Shown here: in pieces, positions 1-9,502 of the stretch
Numbering within the stretch: the first letter of the stretch is position 1
Layout: every line of letters begins with the position of its first letter
Origin: Isoetes taiwanensis
Lineage: Eukaryota; Streptophyta; Lycopodiopsida; Isoetales; Isoetaceae
Direction of reading: 5' to 3'
Length of the DNA stretch: 64,000 nt
Assembly: GCA_021234155.1 (NCBI GenBank)
Contig: JAJEKV010000100.1
Location: forward strand, 2,580,116 to 2,644,115
Translations under genes and position numbers: made by a program
The notes under the pieces: model-generated
Told to the model about the DNA's origin: nothing
Database searches by the model: none
What the model saw: the letters and a program-made list of their open reading frames with translations, nothing else

Positions 1-65
1 TGTTTTATATTTGTTAGTTGTTTTATATTTGTTTTATATTTATTACTTACCTTTGTTTGTTACAG

Positions 66-1488
66 GCTTCATGACATGTTTATGAAATTTGGTGCAATAA
101 TTAGGAGGAATCAAGAAATTAGAATTGCTAATAGTGGAGTTTCTGAGGTAAAATTTTGCATCAAAGAATCTCCTATATTCGAGAGGGCAAGGCTTGCTTG
201 TGTGGCGTCCATGAGACGTTCTAGAAACACGCCAGGGGTGTGCAAGAAAAGGAAAAAAGTGGCAGAAATACCCTATGGTTCTGAGCAGTTGCTTCTTGCT
301 GATGTTGATCATTCGATTAGTCATCCAAAAGGTTTGCAGAAAAGGTTTCTTTACTATTGTGTGGCTAGATTTGCTATTCGAGGTCAGGGTGAGGTGCATC
401 AGTTGCTTATGACTGATTTCTTTGTTGGATCGGAAAATGGAGATGAATACCTTGAATACAGTGAGAGGCTTTCCAAGAATAATGATACTGATATGAATCA
501 TTATCAAGAGGAACAATTTCGCAGACCTTGTCGCTGTTTTGAGTCTGATGTAGTTCTTACATTCAGACAATTGCAGAAACATTTGCCACTGCCTAAGCCT
601 AATATCGATGGGACTGCTGGGATCTGCCATTGTTTCATGCAGGCAATCGTTAATCACAGGGGACCTATCTGGTTCAATTCTAAAAATAGGGTGTCTGCTA
701 GAAAATTGGCTAGTTGGGTCAAGTATATGTTGTTGACTGTTGGTGTTGAGGGGCAGTTTAGCAACAAATCTGGCCGATGTACCGTGGTTTCCAGAATGAC
801 AAGAGCTCATGTTCCTATGAATATTGGGATGAGATTGACCGGCCAGCGAACGGCTGAAGCATATTCTAGGTGTGTTTTCTTCATTGTTCTTTCTTTTTGC
901 TATCTAATGTGTTCTAATTTTAGAATGTATTGCAGGTATGACAAGACCTTGGATTTGCAAACAAAGTGTGCTATGTCATGTGTTTCCCAACCTTTTGATC
1001 AGAATGGAAAGAGAAGAATGTTTGAAGATGTATACAAGCAAGAACTCGACAAGTTGGATGATATGGATCGAGGAGGAGGTAGTTCTACTGCGCCGATTTC
1101 TGGTAATATGGATATTTCTGGTAATATGGATGCTGTCCACGATGTTCCAAGTTGTGAAATGGATTCCATGGTACCTGCAACTGGTGGAAATGTTGCCACT
1201 GCCACTGCTCCTACTTTTGATCTACAGTTTCCTGCTTTCGATTTGAAGGAGGATGATATACAGTTAAACAGAGATTTAGATATTTTGACAGAGTCTTCTC
1301 CAGATGTGAAGCGCGCAGGTTTTCAAAACATTAATGTTCAGGTTGGCAATATTTCTGGTGGTTATTTTCAGAATTGCAGCATTGTTATGCCAGTCATGTC
1401 TCCGGAAATGATCAGCGAAATGATAAAGGGTTTTGGCCTGAAAAATTGTGGAAGTTCTACTGGTTTTGGACTTGCTACTACTCCTTGA
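66..1488 (+). CDS. Crypton-type tyrosine recombinase (DUF3504-like) gene, 5'-truncated by the window edge
   Basis: The frame is open for 470 codons from an ATG at 76. A good acceptor (tttgtttgttacag, ending at 65) and in-frame codons before the ATG suggest the first exons lie outside the window. Counting from that ATG, residues about 85-135 carry the FAIRGQGE block (Arg102) and a DEYLEYSERLSK block typical of the DUF3504/Crypton recombinase fold. Residues 229-266 carry SNKSGR, LTGQR and AYSRYDK, the C-terminal catalytic region. Compared with the family pattern HSGR...GHR...Y, the two histidines are Lys231 and Gln257; Arg102, Arg234 and the RYD tyrosine are kept. A 66-bp intron (870-935) lies just before that tyrosine codon. 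The tail is acidic and ends with a VQVGNISGGYFQNCSIVM motif. It could be a domesticated, non-cleaving, DNA-binding protein or a variant Crypton; the fold assignment is firm, the activity is not. Confidence 0.78.
870..935 (+). other. 66-bp intron, multiple of three and free of stops
   Basis: TCTAG|GTGTGT at the donor and TATTGCAG|GTATGAC at the acceptor. Splicing joins Ser-Arg directly to Tyr-Asp-Lys and restores the family spacing from the GQR motif to the tyrosine. Retention would insert 22 hydrophobic, Cys-rich codons without breaking the frame. Confidence 0.75.
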
Positions 1489-2572
1489 AGTTCTTGTGTT
1501 TTAATGCTTTTGATTGTAATGTTTTTTTGAGGAATTGATACTTTTAGTATCAGACTTTGACTTGTAATCTGAACACTCAGATTGAATCAGATATGAAGTT
1601 TTTTTGAGTCCTAAATTTGTTGTACAGTATAACTGAATTGCAAGTAAATTTGTTGTATAACTGAATTGCAAGAAGACATAGAATTGCAATTAACTTGAAG
1701 ACATTTCTGAAAAAGAAAAACATAGTAGAATGTGGGATAAAAGTGACAGAATGTAACCTAACCAAACTTTACGTATTTGTCTTATAGAATTTTTTTGCGC
1801 CGCAATCGTTTTGGATGTTTAGATGCCCCGTTCTTTTCTTCGTCGAAAGCTTGACGTCTGATTTCGCCATCTGGCCGGATCTCACATGTATTCTAATTCT
1901 TCTTATTTCTGTCTGGTGACTTGTCTTCCACCTCTTCTGCGCATTTGCTGAGGTGGCACCATCCTACGTGGCTTTATCCACGTGTGAGCCCATCGACTAC
2001 TTCCTTTAATGCGATTTGGAGCGGGATCTCTGCCATTATTGGTCAGATTTGGTTTCTTTTTGTTTTCCCTTTGCCGTCTTATCTCTCCAAGCCATCGCTG
2101 AAACTCTAATTTTACATTTAAATGAAACAACATGTGTTGTTTATACTTAAGTTTCTTTTAGACACGTGTCATTCATAAAGTATTTTAGATTGCGGCTCAA
2201 GAACGCGAACAAAAATAGTAAACTGAAAACATAAGGTAGGATAAATTTGGGCCAATTTGGAAGAAATTCGAATCAATAAAATTGGGCCAATCCACGTACT
2301 TGGTTCTGGTTTTGTGTCAAACTTTATGAGAAATCGAACTACAAACATTATGAGTTTTACTCCATGGTCGTAGAAAATGGATAAACAAGAATAACATTAA
2401 CAGGGAATATAAGCTCTAGTTCACTCCTTGGTTGCAGAAAACAAGAATAATATTAACAAGGAATGCGAGCCCTTGGTCGTTAGCTTGGTGGGGTTACTAC
2501 CTCACTTTGGTTGTGGCTCCAATTAACCATGATGTTTCTACTAGGTAGCTAAAGTCTAGGGGTAGAATAACT
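1489..2572. other. No gene recognised (3' flank of the recombinase gene)
   Basis: AT-rich sequence with a short direct repeat (aattgcaag... near 1637 and 1662). I see no coding signal or family match. The first few hundred bases are presumably the 3' UTR and terminator region of the recombinase gene. Confidence 0.5.
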
Positions 2573-2608
2573 TCTTTTTTTTTTTTTTTTTTTTTTTTTT
2601 GGGGGGGG
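2573..2608. repeat. Homopolymer tract poly-T followed by poly-G
   Basis: A run of about 27 T is followed directly by eight G. It may be a retroposon tail, or partly a sequencing or assembly artefact. Confidence 0.6.
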
Positions 2609-2726
2609 AATGGTGGCTATATCGCACATTGTTCCAGCTTCACACAATTTTCCCAAATTGTAAGCGAGCCAGTAAGAGAAATATTTGCGGCGGCCTTGGC
2701 CGCCGCGATAAATTTCTTGTAGTTTT

Positions 2727-2931
2727 AAAGCCGGTTCACATACGCTGACGGCGCCACCCCATCGTGTAAAAAGACTCACCCTTACACGGACCATCACCTG
2801 CCATCGCCCACCTTTGGCGATGGTTGCTTGTGAACCTAGCCTTACGCTTATCTATCATCGGCGATTCTTAATTTGTACAAGGTATAACAGGCCCCCTCTC
2901 CGGCAACTGTTACATGTGAACCAACTCTAAG
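2727..2931. mobile_element. Short hAT-like MITE, copy 1
   Basis: Left end AGCCGGTTCACATACG and right end CATGTGAACCAACTCTAA are inverted copies of each other. The interior holds GC-rich hairpins (gcggcggccttggccgccgc lies just outside at 2689). No coding capacity. The same ends recur in the adjacent copy 2. Confidence 0.5.
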
Positions 2932-2949
2932 GCTCATGAGACCAACTCT

Positions 2950-3093
2950 AAGGCTGGATTCACATGCGCCATCGCCGCATCACCCTCATATAAAATGGCT
3001 CGCTATTGTATGCCCACCATCACAGGCCATTGTCAATTTGCACAGGGTATACAGGGCCCTCTCTGGCGACTATCGCATGTGAACCGACTCTAA
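2950..3093. mobile_element. Short hAT-like MITE, copy 2
   Basis: Left end AAGGCTGGATTCACATGCG pairs with right end CGCATGTGAACCGACTCT. The interior shares the segment acaggGCCCTCTCTGGCGAC with copy 1 near 2890. The two lie head to tail about 20 bp apart, so this is a tandem pair. The hAT assignment rests only on the style of the ends. Confidence 0.5.
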
Positions 3094-3914
3094 CCAGGCA
3101 AACCAGCATTTATACGCTGGTAGAGTGCAAAATATTTCATTGAATGTTCCATTTAACGAATGGGGTTCAAGTGGAAGGAAAAAAAAAAGCCACGTAAAAT
3201 CTGGGTCCGACAACTTTTTGCTCCCTTACCTAATCACGTGATAACAAGTGGCACATATTCTTTTCCCGAAATCTGGCTTAAGAGTTTAGCGTGCTTCAGA
3301 ACCTTTGTAGACTTTTTTTGGAATGTAGAGTAAGAATTTCTATGATCCATCTTTTTAGCACGGGTTTTCATGATATGATCTTTTCAGCACTGGTTTTTTA
3401 TTTCATTCAATGATCTATTTAGCACATGCTTTTCATTCTATGATCAACTTCTCAGTGCAGTTTTTTCAAACATCAAATTTATCCAATCAAATTACATAAA
3501 ATCTGCAAGAAACAACAAAACAGAGTTAAAAACCATAAAAAAACACAATGTCTTTAATTAAAAGCTCTCAATTTTACCTCTGCATGACAATTTTCTTTCT
3601 TCATCAAAATATGAAAGGCAAGCTCCCAAAAGGAGATGAAGGCATAAATCAAAAACCCAAATGCTAAAACTAGGGCTTCATAGCCATAATTCCAAATCAT
3701 CAATAAAGAGACTAAAAAGGGTTGGAAACAAGGAGCACTCTTGTTTCACTCCTACATTGCATTCCACCTTCTCTAGGCCGTTAATAGGGAAGGACTCGCC
3801 TCAGGATGAAATGATTTGTAGACCCTAAAATGCCAATTTGCCACTGCACAGTGTCATTTGTCATCTAATAAAAGAAATAAACATTGGAGGTTAGTCAAAG
3901 CATTACATTATTCA
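3094..3914. other. No gene recognised
   Basis: Contains three loose repeats of 'agcac...tttcat...tatgatc' around 3357-3450. No coding signal seen. Confidence 0.5.
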
Positions 3915-3944
3915 TTAGTAAATGTATGCCCGGTGTTGCCGCGC
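3915..3944 (-). mobile_element. Helitron-like 3' terminus (minus strand)
   Basis: On the minus strand an imperfect hairpin of the GCGCGGCAACACCGGGC type is followed by ATACATTTA and CTAA, then T. This is the Helitron layout: hairpin, short spacer, CTRR, insertion before T. It resembles the clearer terminus at 17,975-18,003. The 5' end was not found. Confidence 0.4.
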
Positions 3945-4080
3945 TAATGTCCTGGCTCCTGTTTTTACTTGGCCTTTAATGTGCATATGTGAACTACTCA
4001 CAACACCACAGATTGATGCTCACAAGAATGGTCATGATTTTCTTTTGTATTTTTGTTGCACGGATAACATAAAACAATAG

Positions 4081-4160
4081 AATGGAATGGAATGGAATGG
4101 AATGGAATTGAATGTATATTTTTTATCGGAGACTAATCAGTCTATGGGACACAAACAAAG
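4081..4160 (-). repeat. (AATGG)n tract fused to a retroposon tail motif
   Basis: Five pentamer units are followed by ttttttatcggagac...ctatgggacacaaaca. The same order, microsatellite then TTTT-a-CG-(CCAC)GGAGA...GGTC...CCCAta, occurs at 37,765 and 45,296. This suggests minus-strand SINE or LINE 3' ends with variable simple-repeat tails. Confidence 0.45.
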
Positions 4161-4204
4161 GTGATATAATAAATGATCTTTTATTGAGCATGGAAAGCAA
4201 CTCT

Positions 4205-4480
4205 TTTTTTTTGAAAGCTAGAATTTTTATTTATATAATAATAATGGTACAAGATCTTATTGAGGATGGCTCCAAAGCCAGATACCTAAACAGATGAAGC
4301 ACAACCAGTCATTAAGCTGGAGGACAACTCTAAGATAACATTCTTGTACTATGTGTCAAGACATCCTCAACCTCTTCCTCATTGTTGCAAGAAGATTTGG
4401 GCCCCCACCCTCCTGATCCACCCAGTTTCTTCCCGCCCACTACAAGTACTAAAGGAGGGAACAACATTTGTGAGGCTCAA
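4205..4480 (-). mobile_element. Probable LINE 3' end (minus strand)
   Basis: Read on the minus strand, GTATCTGGCTTTGGAGCC leads into an AT-rich tail TTTATATAAATAAAAATT... and ends in nine A. The related segment GTATCTGACTTTGGATCC with its own A-tail lies at 24,050-24,200, also on the minus strand. No reverse transcriptase was recognised, so the copies are short 3' fragments. Confidence 0.4.
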
Positions 4481-5548
4481 TAGAGAAATGCTCCCGAGAC
4501 CCTGAAGTGCATCCCGCAATGTATACCTGAAGGGCAAATCTTTATTGCAATAGGAGTGCTACAAACTGCATGAAAGCGTTGAAAAGCCATCTTCTTCCCC
4601 CATTAGTGGTACTACAAAGGCTGTAATCTATTTCCAGGGGATGTGCTCTCCTGCTTTCACCATCTTGAAGCTCAATCAAAAGGATGTAAGTGAGAGGATA
4701 CCTGTACTTGAGAGAACTGCCATTATCTTCCCTCTAGCAGGGTACTATAGGGTATATTTCAGCATAACTTCCAACACGTAGAGCATCCCACCATCCCCTT
4801 CCTGCAGCTTTCCCTACTTTCCTTGCATCAAAGTTACTATGTGTCGTTCCCCTTTTCATGTAGAACCAAGGGATGGAGATGCACTATATGAGAAAGGCAG
4901 TCACTTTTCCACTAGACATTATCTTACTGCAATTCTCAAGCAAAAATGCTGAAATCCCCACTAAGGATCAAGTCAACCACTGCTAAACAAAGGCACACAG
5001 ATCTGCCATGGCCTCCCGTCCAACAGTAAAGTGTCTCACCTTAGCCTGCTATAGCCAATTCCCTTTCTAGCTGGGATGGAAAAAGGGGAAGGAAATGCAA
5101 GACCATCCAAGAAGATATTCAAGCAATTCCTTAGGTTTGCAAACAAATCACGGAACACAACACATAAGCTCCACCAAGATAATCATAATGAGTACGATCA
5201 TCGTGCCACACTAGTGCAGCCTACATATCATGCCACAGTGAGTGCAGCCCATTGCGCTGCAATGGGTGCAGCTACATGCTACAGTAGATGCAGCAAAATG
5301 GAGCCAAGATTTGAAGGAACTATTCAGAACTATAGGATTGCACCAAGAAGTGCTTACAAGACTGCTAACAATAGCTTAAAAGATACACTTAGGCATGCTA
5401 GAACCATCATTGCTGAAACCCCCAGAATATCTAGACACTTTGAGAACATGCTGACTGCTAGCTTATGCTAAACCGGTTCAAAACTTATTCAAGAAACAGA
5501 GTATCCAAACTTACCCTATCACGAAATGGAACAGAGAAGCGAGATAAC
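4481..5548. other. No gene recognised; possible old LINE body
   Basis: The 131-codon frame at 5076-5471 (+) has no family resemblance and unremarkable composition. It also holds short repeats of 'gccacagtgagtgcagcc...' near 5225-5290. The stretch may be the decayed upstream part of the LINE-like fragment. Confidence 0.35.
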
Positions 5549-6000
5549 AAGGTAGCGGCCATATCCGGATGGCCGTAAATCTACTTTGGGATGTGGTTAA
5601 CCCGGACGCATGTCCGGGTTAACCACTGCTGCTCAGTTTTAAGCTTAAAAGACAACAGTTTCTGCATGTTTTTTCACTGATCTTGCTTGATCCGTGCTCA
5701 AATCGTCTGCTCTCTTGATAGAATGAGGTTTTTAGGGGTTGGGAAGGCGATTCCAATGGTGTTTGCAACAGATTAAACCGTTCAAGAAACTGATTGCAAG
5801 CTATATTCAAAGATCAGCATGCCAAAACACAGTCCCACGCTCAGTTTACCGCGTGGATATCTCGGCCAAAAAACAGTGGTTAGCTCGGACAAAAGTGTGG
5901 TAAGCTCGGACATAACAGTGGTTAACCTGGACATGTGTCCAGGTTTACCACATTTCGGAGTAGATATACGGCGTTCCAGCCATATCCTGGTAACAAGCTC
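5549..6000. mobile_element. MITE of about 450 bp with long inverted ends and a palindrome inside each end
   Basis: The left arm (about 5549-5625) runs from AACAAGGTAGCGGCCATATCC to a palindrome GTGGTTAACCCGGAC-gcat-GTCCGGGTTAACCAC, split here only by its 4-nt loop. The right arm (about 5915-6000) is its inverted copy, with GTGGTTAACCTGGAC and GTCCAGGTTtACCAC. The centre holds further short 'tggttagctcggac' repeats. It has no coding capacity. The family is unknown. Confidence 0.6.
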
Positions 6001-6668
6001 ACTGTAGCCACACAAAGATGACAGAAAACCACTTTGATACCCAGCTGCCACCTCGCATTTGAAAGGGTAGCAGCCACAGGTGCTACTCTTCCAGCAACCG
6101 GATGAATCATTAGGCTGCTAGAGATTACATGCACATCCGATTATCCTGTCTTTTCTTTCTACTCTGGTAATTTTGAGCTTGCTGTTTACTGATTTCATCT
6201 GCTATTTGAATGCTCTCCTTTCATTTTTTTAATGTTTAGTTATTGCCATGTAGATAAGGCGAGCATAGCTAAACCAACATAACAACAGGCAAATGTCAGT
6301 GGTCGATAACCTCGGTCACAAGGTATGATTGGTCAGCAACCATTGTTGATGGACAAAACACTTTTAAAATTGATAGGCAAGCAAACACCATTTTTCAGAC
6401 TTGCATCACAAGTTCTTGGTGCTCGCTCATATTATGATGATGTTTATTAAGTCCATTGACTTAAGTATAAAATTTGGGAGCTAATATCACAGTGGCTGCT
6501 GATACTGGCAGGCTCATGATCTTACTTCATATGCTTTCAGCATGTCCTTACTATTACTACGCAGTAATTTAGTTAGTGCGTACCATGTTGCTGGATGTGA
6601 CAAACTTTCTGTATTGTGGTCTTCTTTACCTAATTAGATGTTCATGAATTTTGACCACCAATTGTACC

Positions 6669-7265
6669 TCACAAAGAGTATCTTCTATGCCTTCCTGCAT
6701 CTAACACATCAGAGCGTCCAGTACATGCGCCAATCAAAACTATGCACTCAGTGATGATGAGTTCAATGGGCATTCCAGTACCAGTAATCAAGTCCTCTGC
6801 CTCATCCAACCATGCAACATGACCAAGAAGATTGCAGCTCAGATATAGGTCTATGTGTTGTATTTTTGACGAGCGAGAGGAAAGCATGGAAGCTCTCAAC
6901 AATCAAGCCTGCGTGGCTATAAGGAAACATAATGCTGACATAGGACACACTATTTCGTCTTACGTGTTTAAACTGCATATCCTGAAAAAAATCAAAACCA
7001 TCTTCTACATGTCTATGTTGAGCAAATGCAACAATGATATACGTTCGTGAAATAGTATTTGTTTTCTGCATTTCATTGAACAGTAAGCATGCCTTTCCTA
7101 GATCTCCACATTTTCTATACGTGCTAATAAGTGTCGTTTTAATCACAGGATCTAATTGGTGACCATTTTAGATTATATGAGCATTGATTAGACGGGCCTC
7201 TGCCAATGCTGCAATGCCAGAATATGCATCAAAAATGGCAGAACATATATCCTCATTAGGCTTGA
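6669..7265 (-). pseudogene. Pentatricopeptide-repeat (PLS-type) protein pseudogene fragment
   Basis: Minus-strand translation gives consecutive PPR motifs, including LISTYRKCGDLGKACLLFNEM, then SYVSIMFPYSHAGL, and after a frameshift LLGHVAWLDEAEDLI and CIVLIGACTGRSD. These match the C-terminal repeats of organellar RNA-editing/processing PPR proteins. There is a stop codon upstream (about 7170), at least one frameshift near 6830, and no start or complete repeat array, so it is a fragment. A second PPR fragment lies at 25.74 kb. Confidence 0.8.
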
Positions 7266-7719
7266 CCCTCGTTTTTTCAATTGGGCTGCTTTTATAGGTA
7301 GACCTTTACTTTGTTCGTCCTTTTGGTATACAACTAAGTGTGTATACTTAAAAGTTTCGTCCTCTTAAATAACTTCTAAGAAAGATCAGAGCCAATGTTG
7401 AGCTGATCAGCTGATGTCCTAGTTTTAAAAATGGTTGAGCTTTTAGGAAGTCTCAGCTTGGAAAGAACTTTGCAAAATATTTGAGATTGTGAGAAGGAAC
7501 TATGCATTGTCAAGGTGGGGACTCTTAAAGGCATGTGTTGGGCGAGAATTATTGCCCATCTCCCGTAACATTTTCTTATATATCTTCTGGACATGTCAAA
7601 TAAGCTCCTTATTGATGTGGTAGGTTGGTGGCTATCAGGTATAATCGAAAGAAATGTTGTACCATGCACAGGTTGCGTTGTTGGCATTCATAACTGGAGT
7701 TTTATTTCTCCGCATACTA

Positions 7720-7960
7720 ACTCCACTCTTATAATGAAACAGATTACATAAGTGCACTTTTCTTTGCACTGGTCCACATGATGTTTAATTGCTTCTTAGA
7801 GATGCCCACCCTAATTGTACACCTTCCTATCTTTTACAAGCAAAGAGATAACCTCTTCTATCCTGGATGGGCATTTTCATTTCCAACTTGGATGTTATGG
7901 TCTCCATACTCAGCTGTGGAAGCAATCATTTGGACATCAATATGTAGCATAATAACAGGG
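7720..7960 (+). pseudogene. PDR-type ABCG transporter fragment (membrane domain)
   Basis: One frame reads ALFFALVHMMFNCFLEMP, then LPIFYKQRDNLFYPGWAF, then PTWMLWSPYSAVEAIIWTSI. These are the membrane-segment and loop motifs after the first nucleotide-binding domain of full-size plant ABCG (pleiotropic drug resistance) transporters. Only about 80 codons are present. A stop lies just upstream (about 7718), and after IWTSI the similarity ends where the sequence joins a segment shared with 26.4 kb. It is an isolated exon-sized fragment and not functional. Confidence 0.75.
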
Positions 7961-8085
7961 GGTTTTCTTTGTGTTTTTGTATGCTTTTCACTAAGGTTTT
8001 CCTATGATTTCGTGATGTATTCAAATGGATGTACTAATGCGTACATCTAGAGTGCACCATTTCTGAGCCACTGATTTTAGCCCTT
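7941..8085 (+). repeat. Segment shared with 26,406-26,555
   Basis: ATATGTAGCATAATAACAGG, GTGTTTTTGTATGCTTTT, TTTTCCTATGATTT and TAGAGTGCACC occur in the same order at 26.4 kb. The similarity begins exactly where ABCG similarity stops here and where PPR similarity has faded there. Confidence 0.7.
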
Positions 8086-8096
8086 TTTTTCCAATG

Positions 8097-8325
8097 GTCA
8101 ACAACCAATGGCTCACAACAAAAGCTCTTTTTTTGTGCGTGTGGTGCGTAATGGTCAACAACCAATGGCTCACAACAAAAACCCTCTTTTTGTGTGTGGG
8201 GTGCATAATGGGCACATGAAGGCTTGAAGGGCGCATGTAACCAATGGCTCACAACAAAAGCCCTCTTTTTGTGTGTGTGGTGCATAATGGGCACATGAAG
8301 GGCTTGAAGGGCGCATGTAGTGCAG
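8097..8325 (+). repeat. Tandem repeat, three units of about 57-87 bp
   Basis: Each unit begins near aaCCAATGGCTCACAACAAAA, continues ctctttttGTGtGTGtGGTGC and ends gtaatgg. The last two units also carry gggcacatgaagg-gcttgaagggcgcatgta. Overlapping minus-strand reading frames here are repeat products, not genes. Confidence 0.85.
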
Positions 8326-8762
8326 TTTCCCCGCCGGCAACACATTTCTTATTATAACTTTTGATCCAGAGCTCAGTTTGAGATGATTTTTATTGCATTG
8401 GAAAGCTCTCTCCGAGATCTTTTTGATAGTGTATAATATGGATATGTTTGGTTAAGTTATCTATGCTAAAACAGCAATTCTTCGGCCGGGTTTGGTAGGC
8501 TTTCACATCCTACCAGCTAATTAATATAGGATTGCGCTATTGGATATTGTTTTATGGCTCATTCCGAATGAAGCTTGCAAAAAATTGCCATGCATTTTTA
8601 GATTTTTAGGCAGTTATTAAGCAAATTCCAAGGCTTCTAGATCCTTGTGCTAACAAGCAGAAACGTTTCCCACTTTGGTTTCTCGCCACAAGAATCCATG
8701 GAGGCCAAAGGCTGCTGTTAAAATTCCAGTTGAAAAATGTTTGTGTGTGGGTGTTGCAAACT

Positions 8763-9502
8763 TTATGACTTTCAGAATAATGGGATCAATCTGCTCTATC
8801 TTTATGGTAACTTTTACTTATGTTCTATTTGTTTTATTGTGATGAAATTCAAAAGCTACAGGTGATGAAAGCCTCAAATGAATTCTAGTTTTTTTCTGGT
8901 TTGAATTCTAAAATTTTTGTCACACTGGGGGGTGACGTCCCTAAGGCCCCGAAGGGGCCAAATTTTTTTTTTTGCAACACAAACCATTAACATCCAACAT
9001 ATAAAAATTAAATCCCCCAACACATAACAACCAACACATAACAACCAACACATAACAACCATTGACATTAACAACCAACACATAACTACCAATTGACATT
9101 AATTAACACAACCATTGGGTCCAACACATTTAAATTAAAATCCCCGTTAAAGCCCCCTTGGTTTGGGTGCATATTCAACACGGGGGGTGACGTTATGTGT
9201 TGGTTGTTAATGTCAATGGTTGTATGTGTTGGTTGTTATGTATTGGGGGATTTAATTTTTATATGTTGGATGTTAATGGTTTGTGTTGCAAAAAAAAAAA
9301 TTTGGCCCCTTCGGGGCCTTAGGGACGTCACCCCCCCAGTGTGACAAAAATTTTAGAATTCAAACCAGAAAAAAACTAGAATTCATTTGAGGCTTTCATC
9401 ACCTGTAGCTTTTGAATTTCATCACAATAAAACAAATAGAACATAAGTAAAAGTTACCATAAAGATAGAGTAGATTGATCCCATTCCTCTGAAAGTCATA
9501 AA
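8763..9502. mobile_element. Large fold-back (long inverted repeat) element, about 740 bp
   Basis: The left arm (about 8763-9088) and right arm (about 9192-9502) are near-identical inverted copies, leaving a loop of about 100 bp. Each arm contains CACTGGGGGGTGACGTCCC, then the palindrome GGCCCCGAAGGGGCC, an A/T run and ATATAAAAATTAAATCCCCC. The loop contains a TTTAAATTAAAATCCCC...TTGGTTTGGGTGCATATT segment that is found in the arms of the second fold-back at 36.2 kb. No protein is encoded. Confidence 0.85.

Noticed and set aside
43..810. 255-codon open frame on the minus strand
   Set aside because: It is antisense to the recombinase gene, whose plus-strand frame carries recognisable domain motifs; the minus frame has none.
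5076..5471. 131-codon plus-strand frame
   Set aside because: No family resemblance, no splice or promoter context, and it overlaps short direct repeats.
8021..8345. Two minus-strand frames with repeated histidine/lysine-rich blocks
   Set aside because: They are translations of the tandem repeat at 8,097-8,325.
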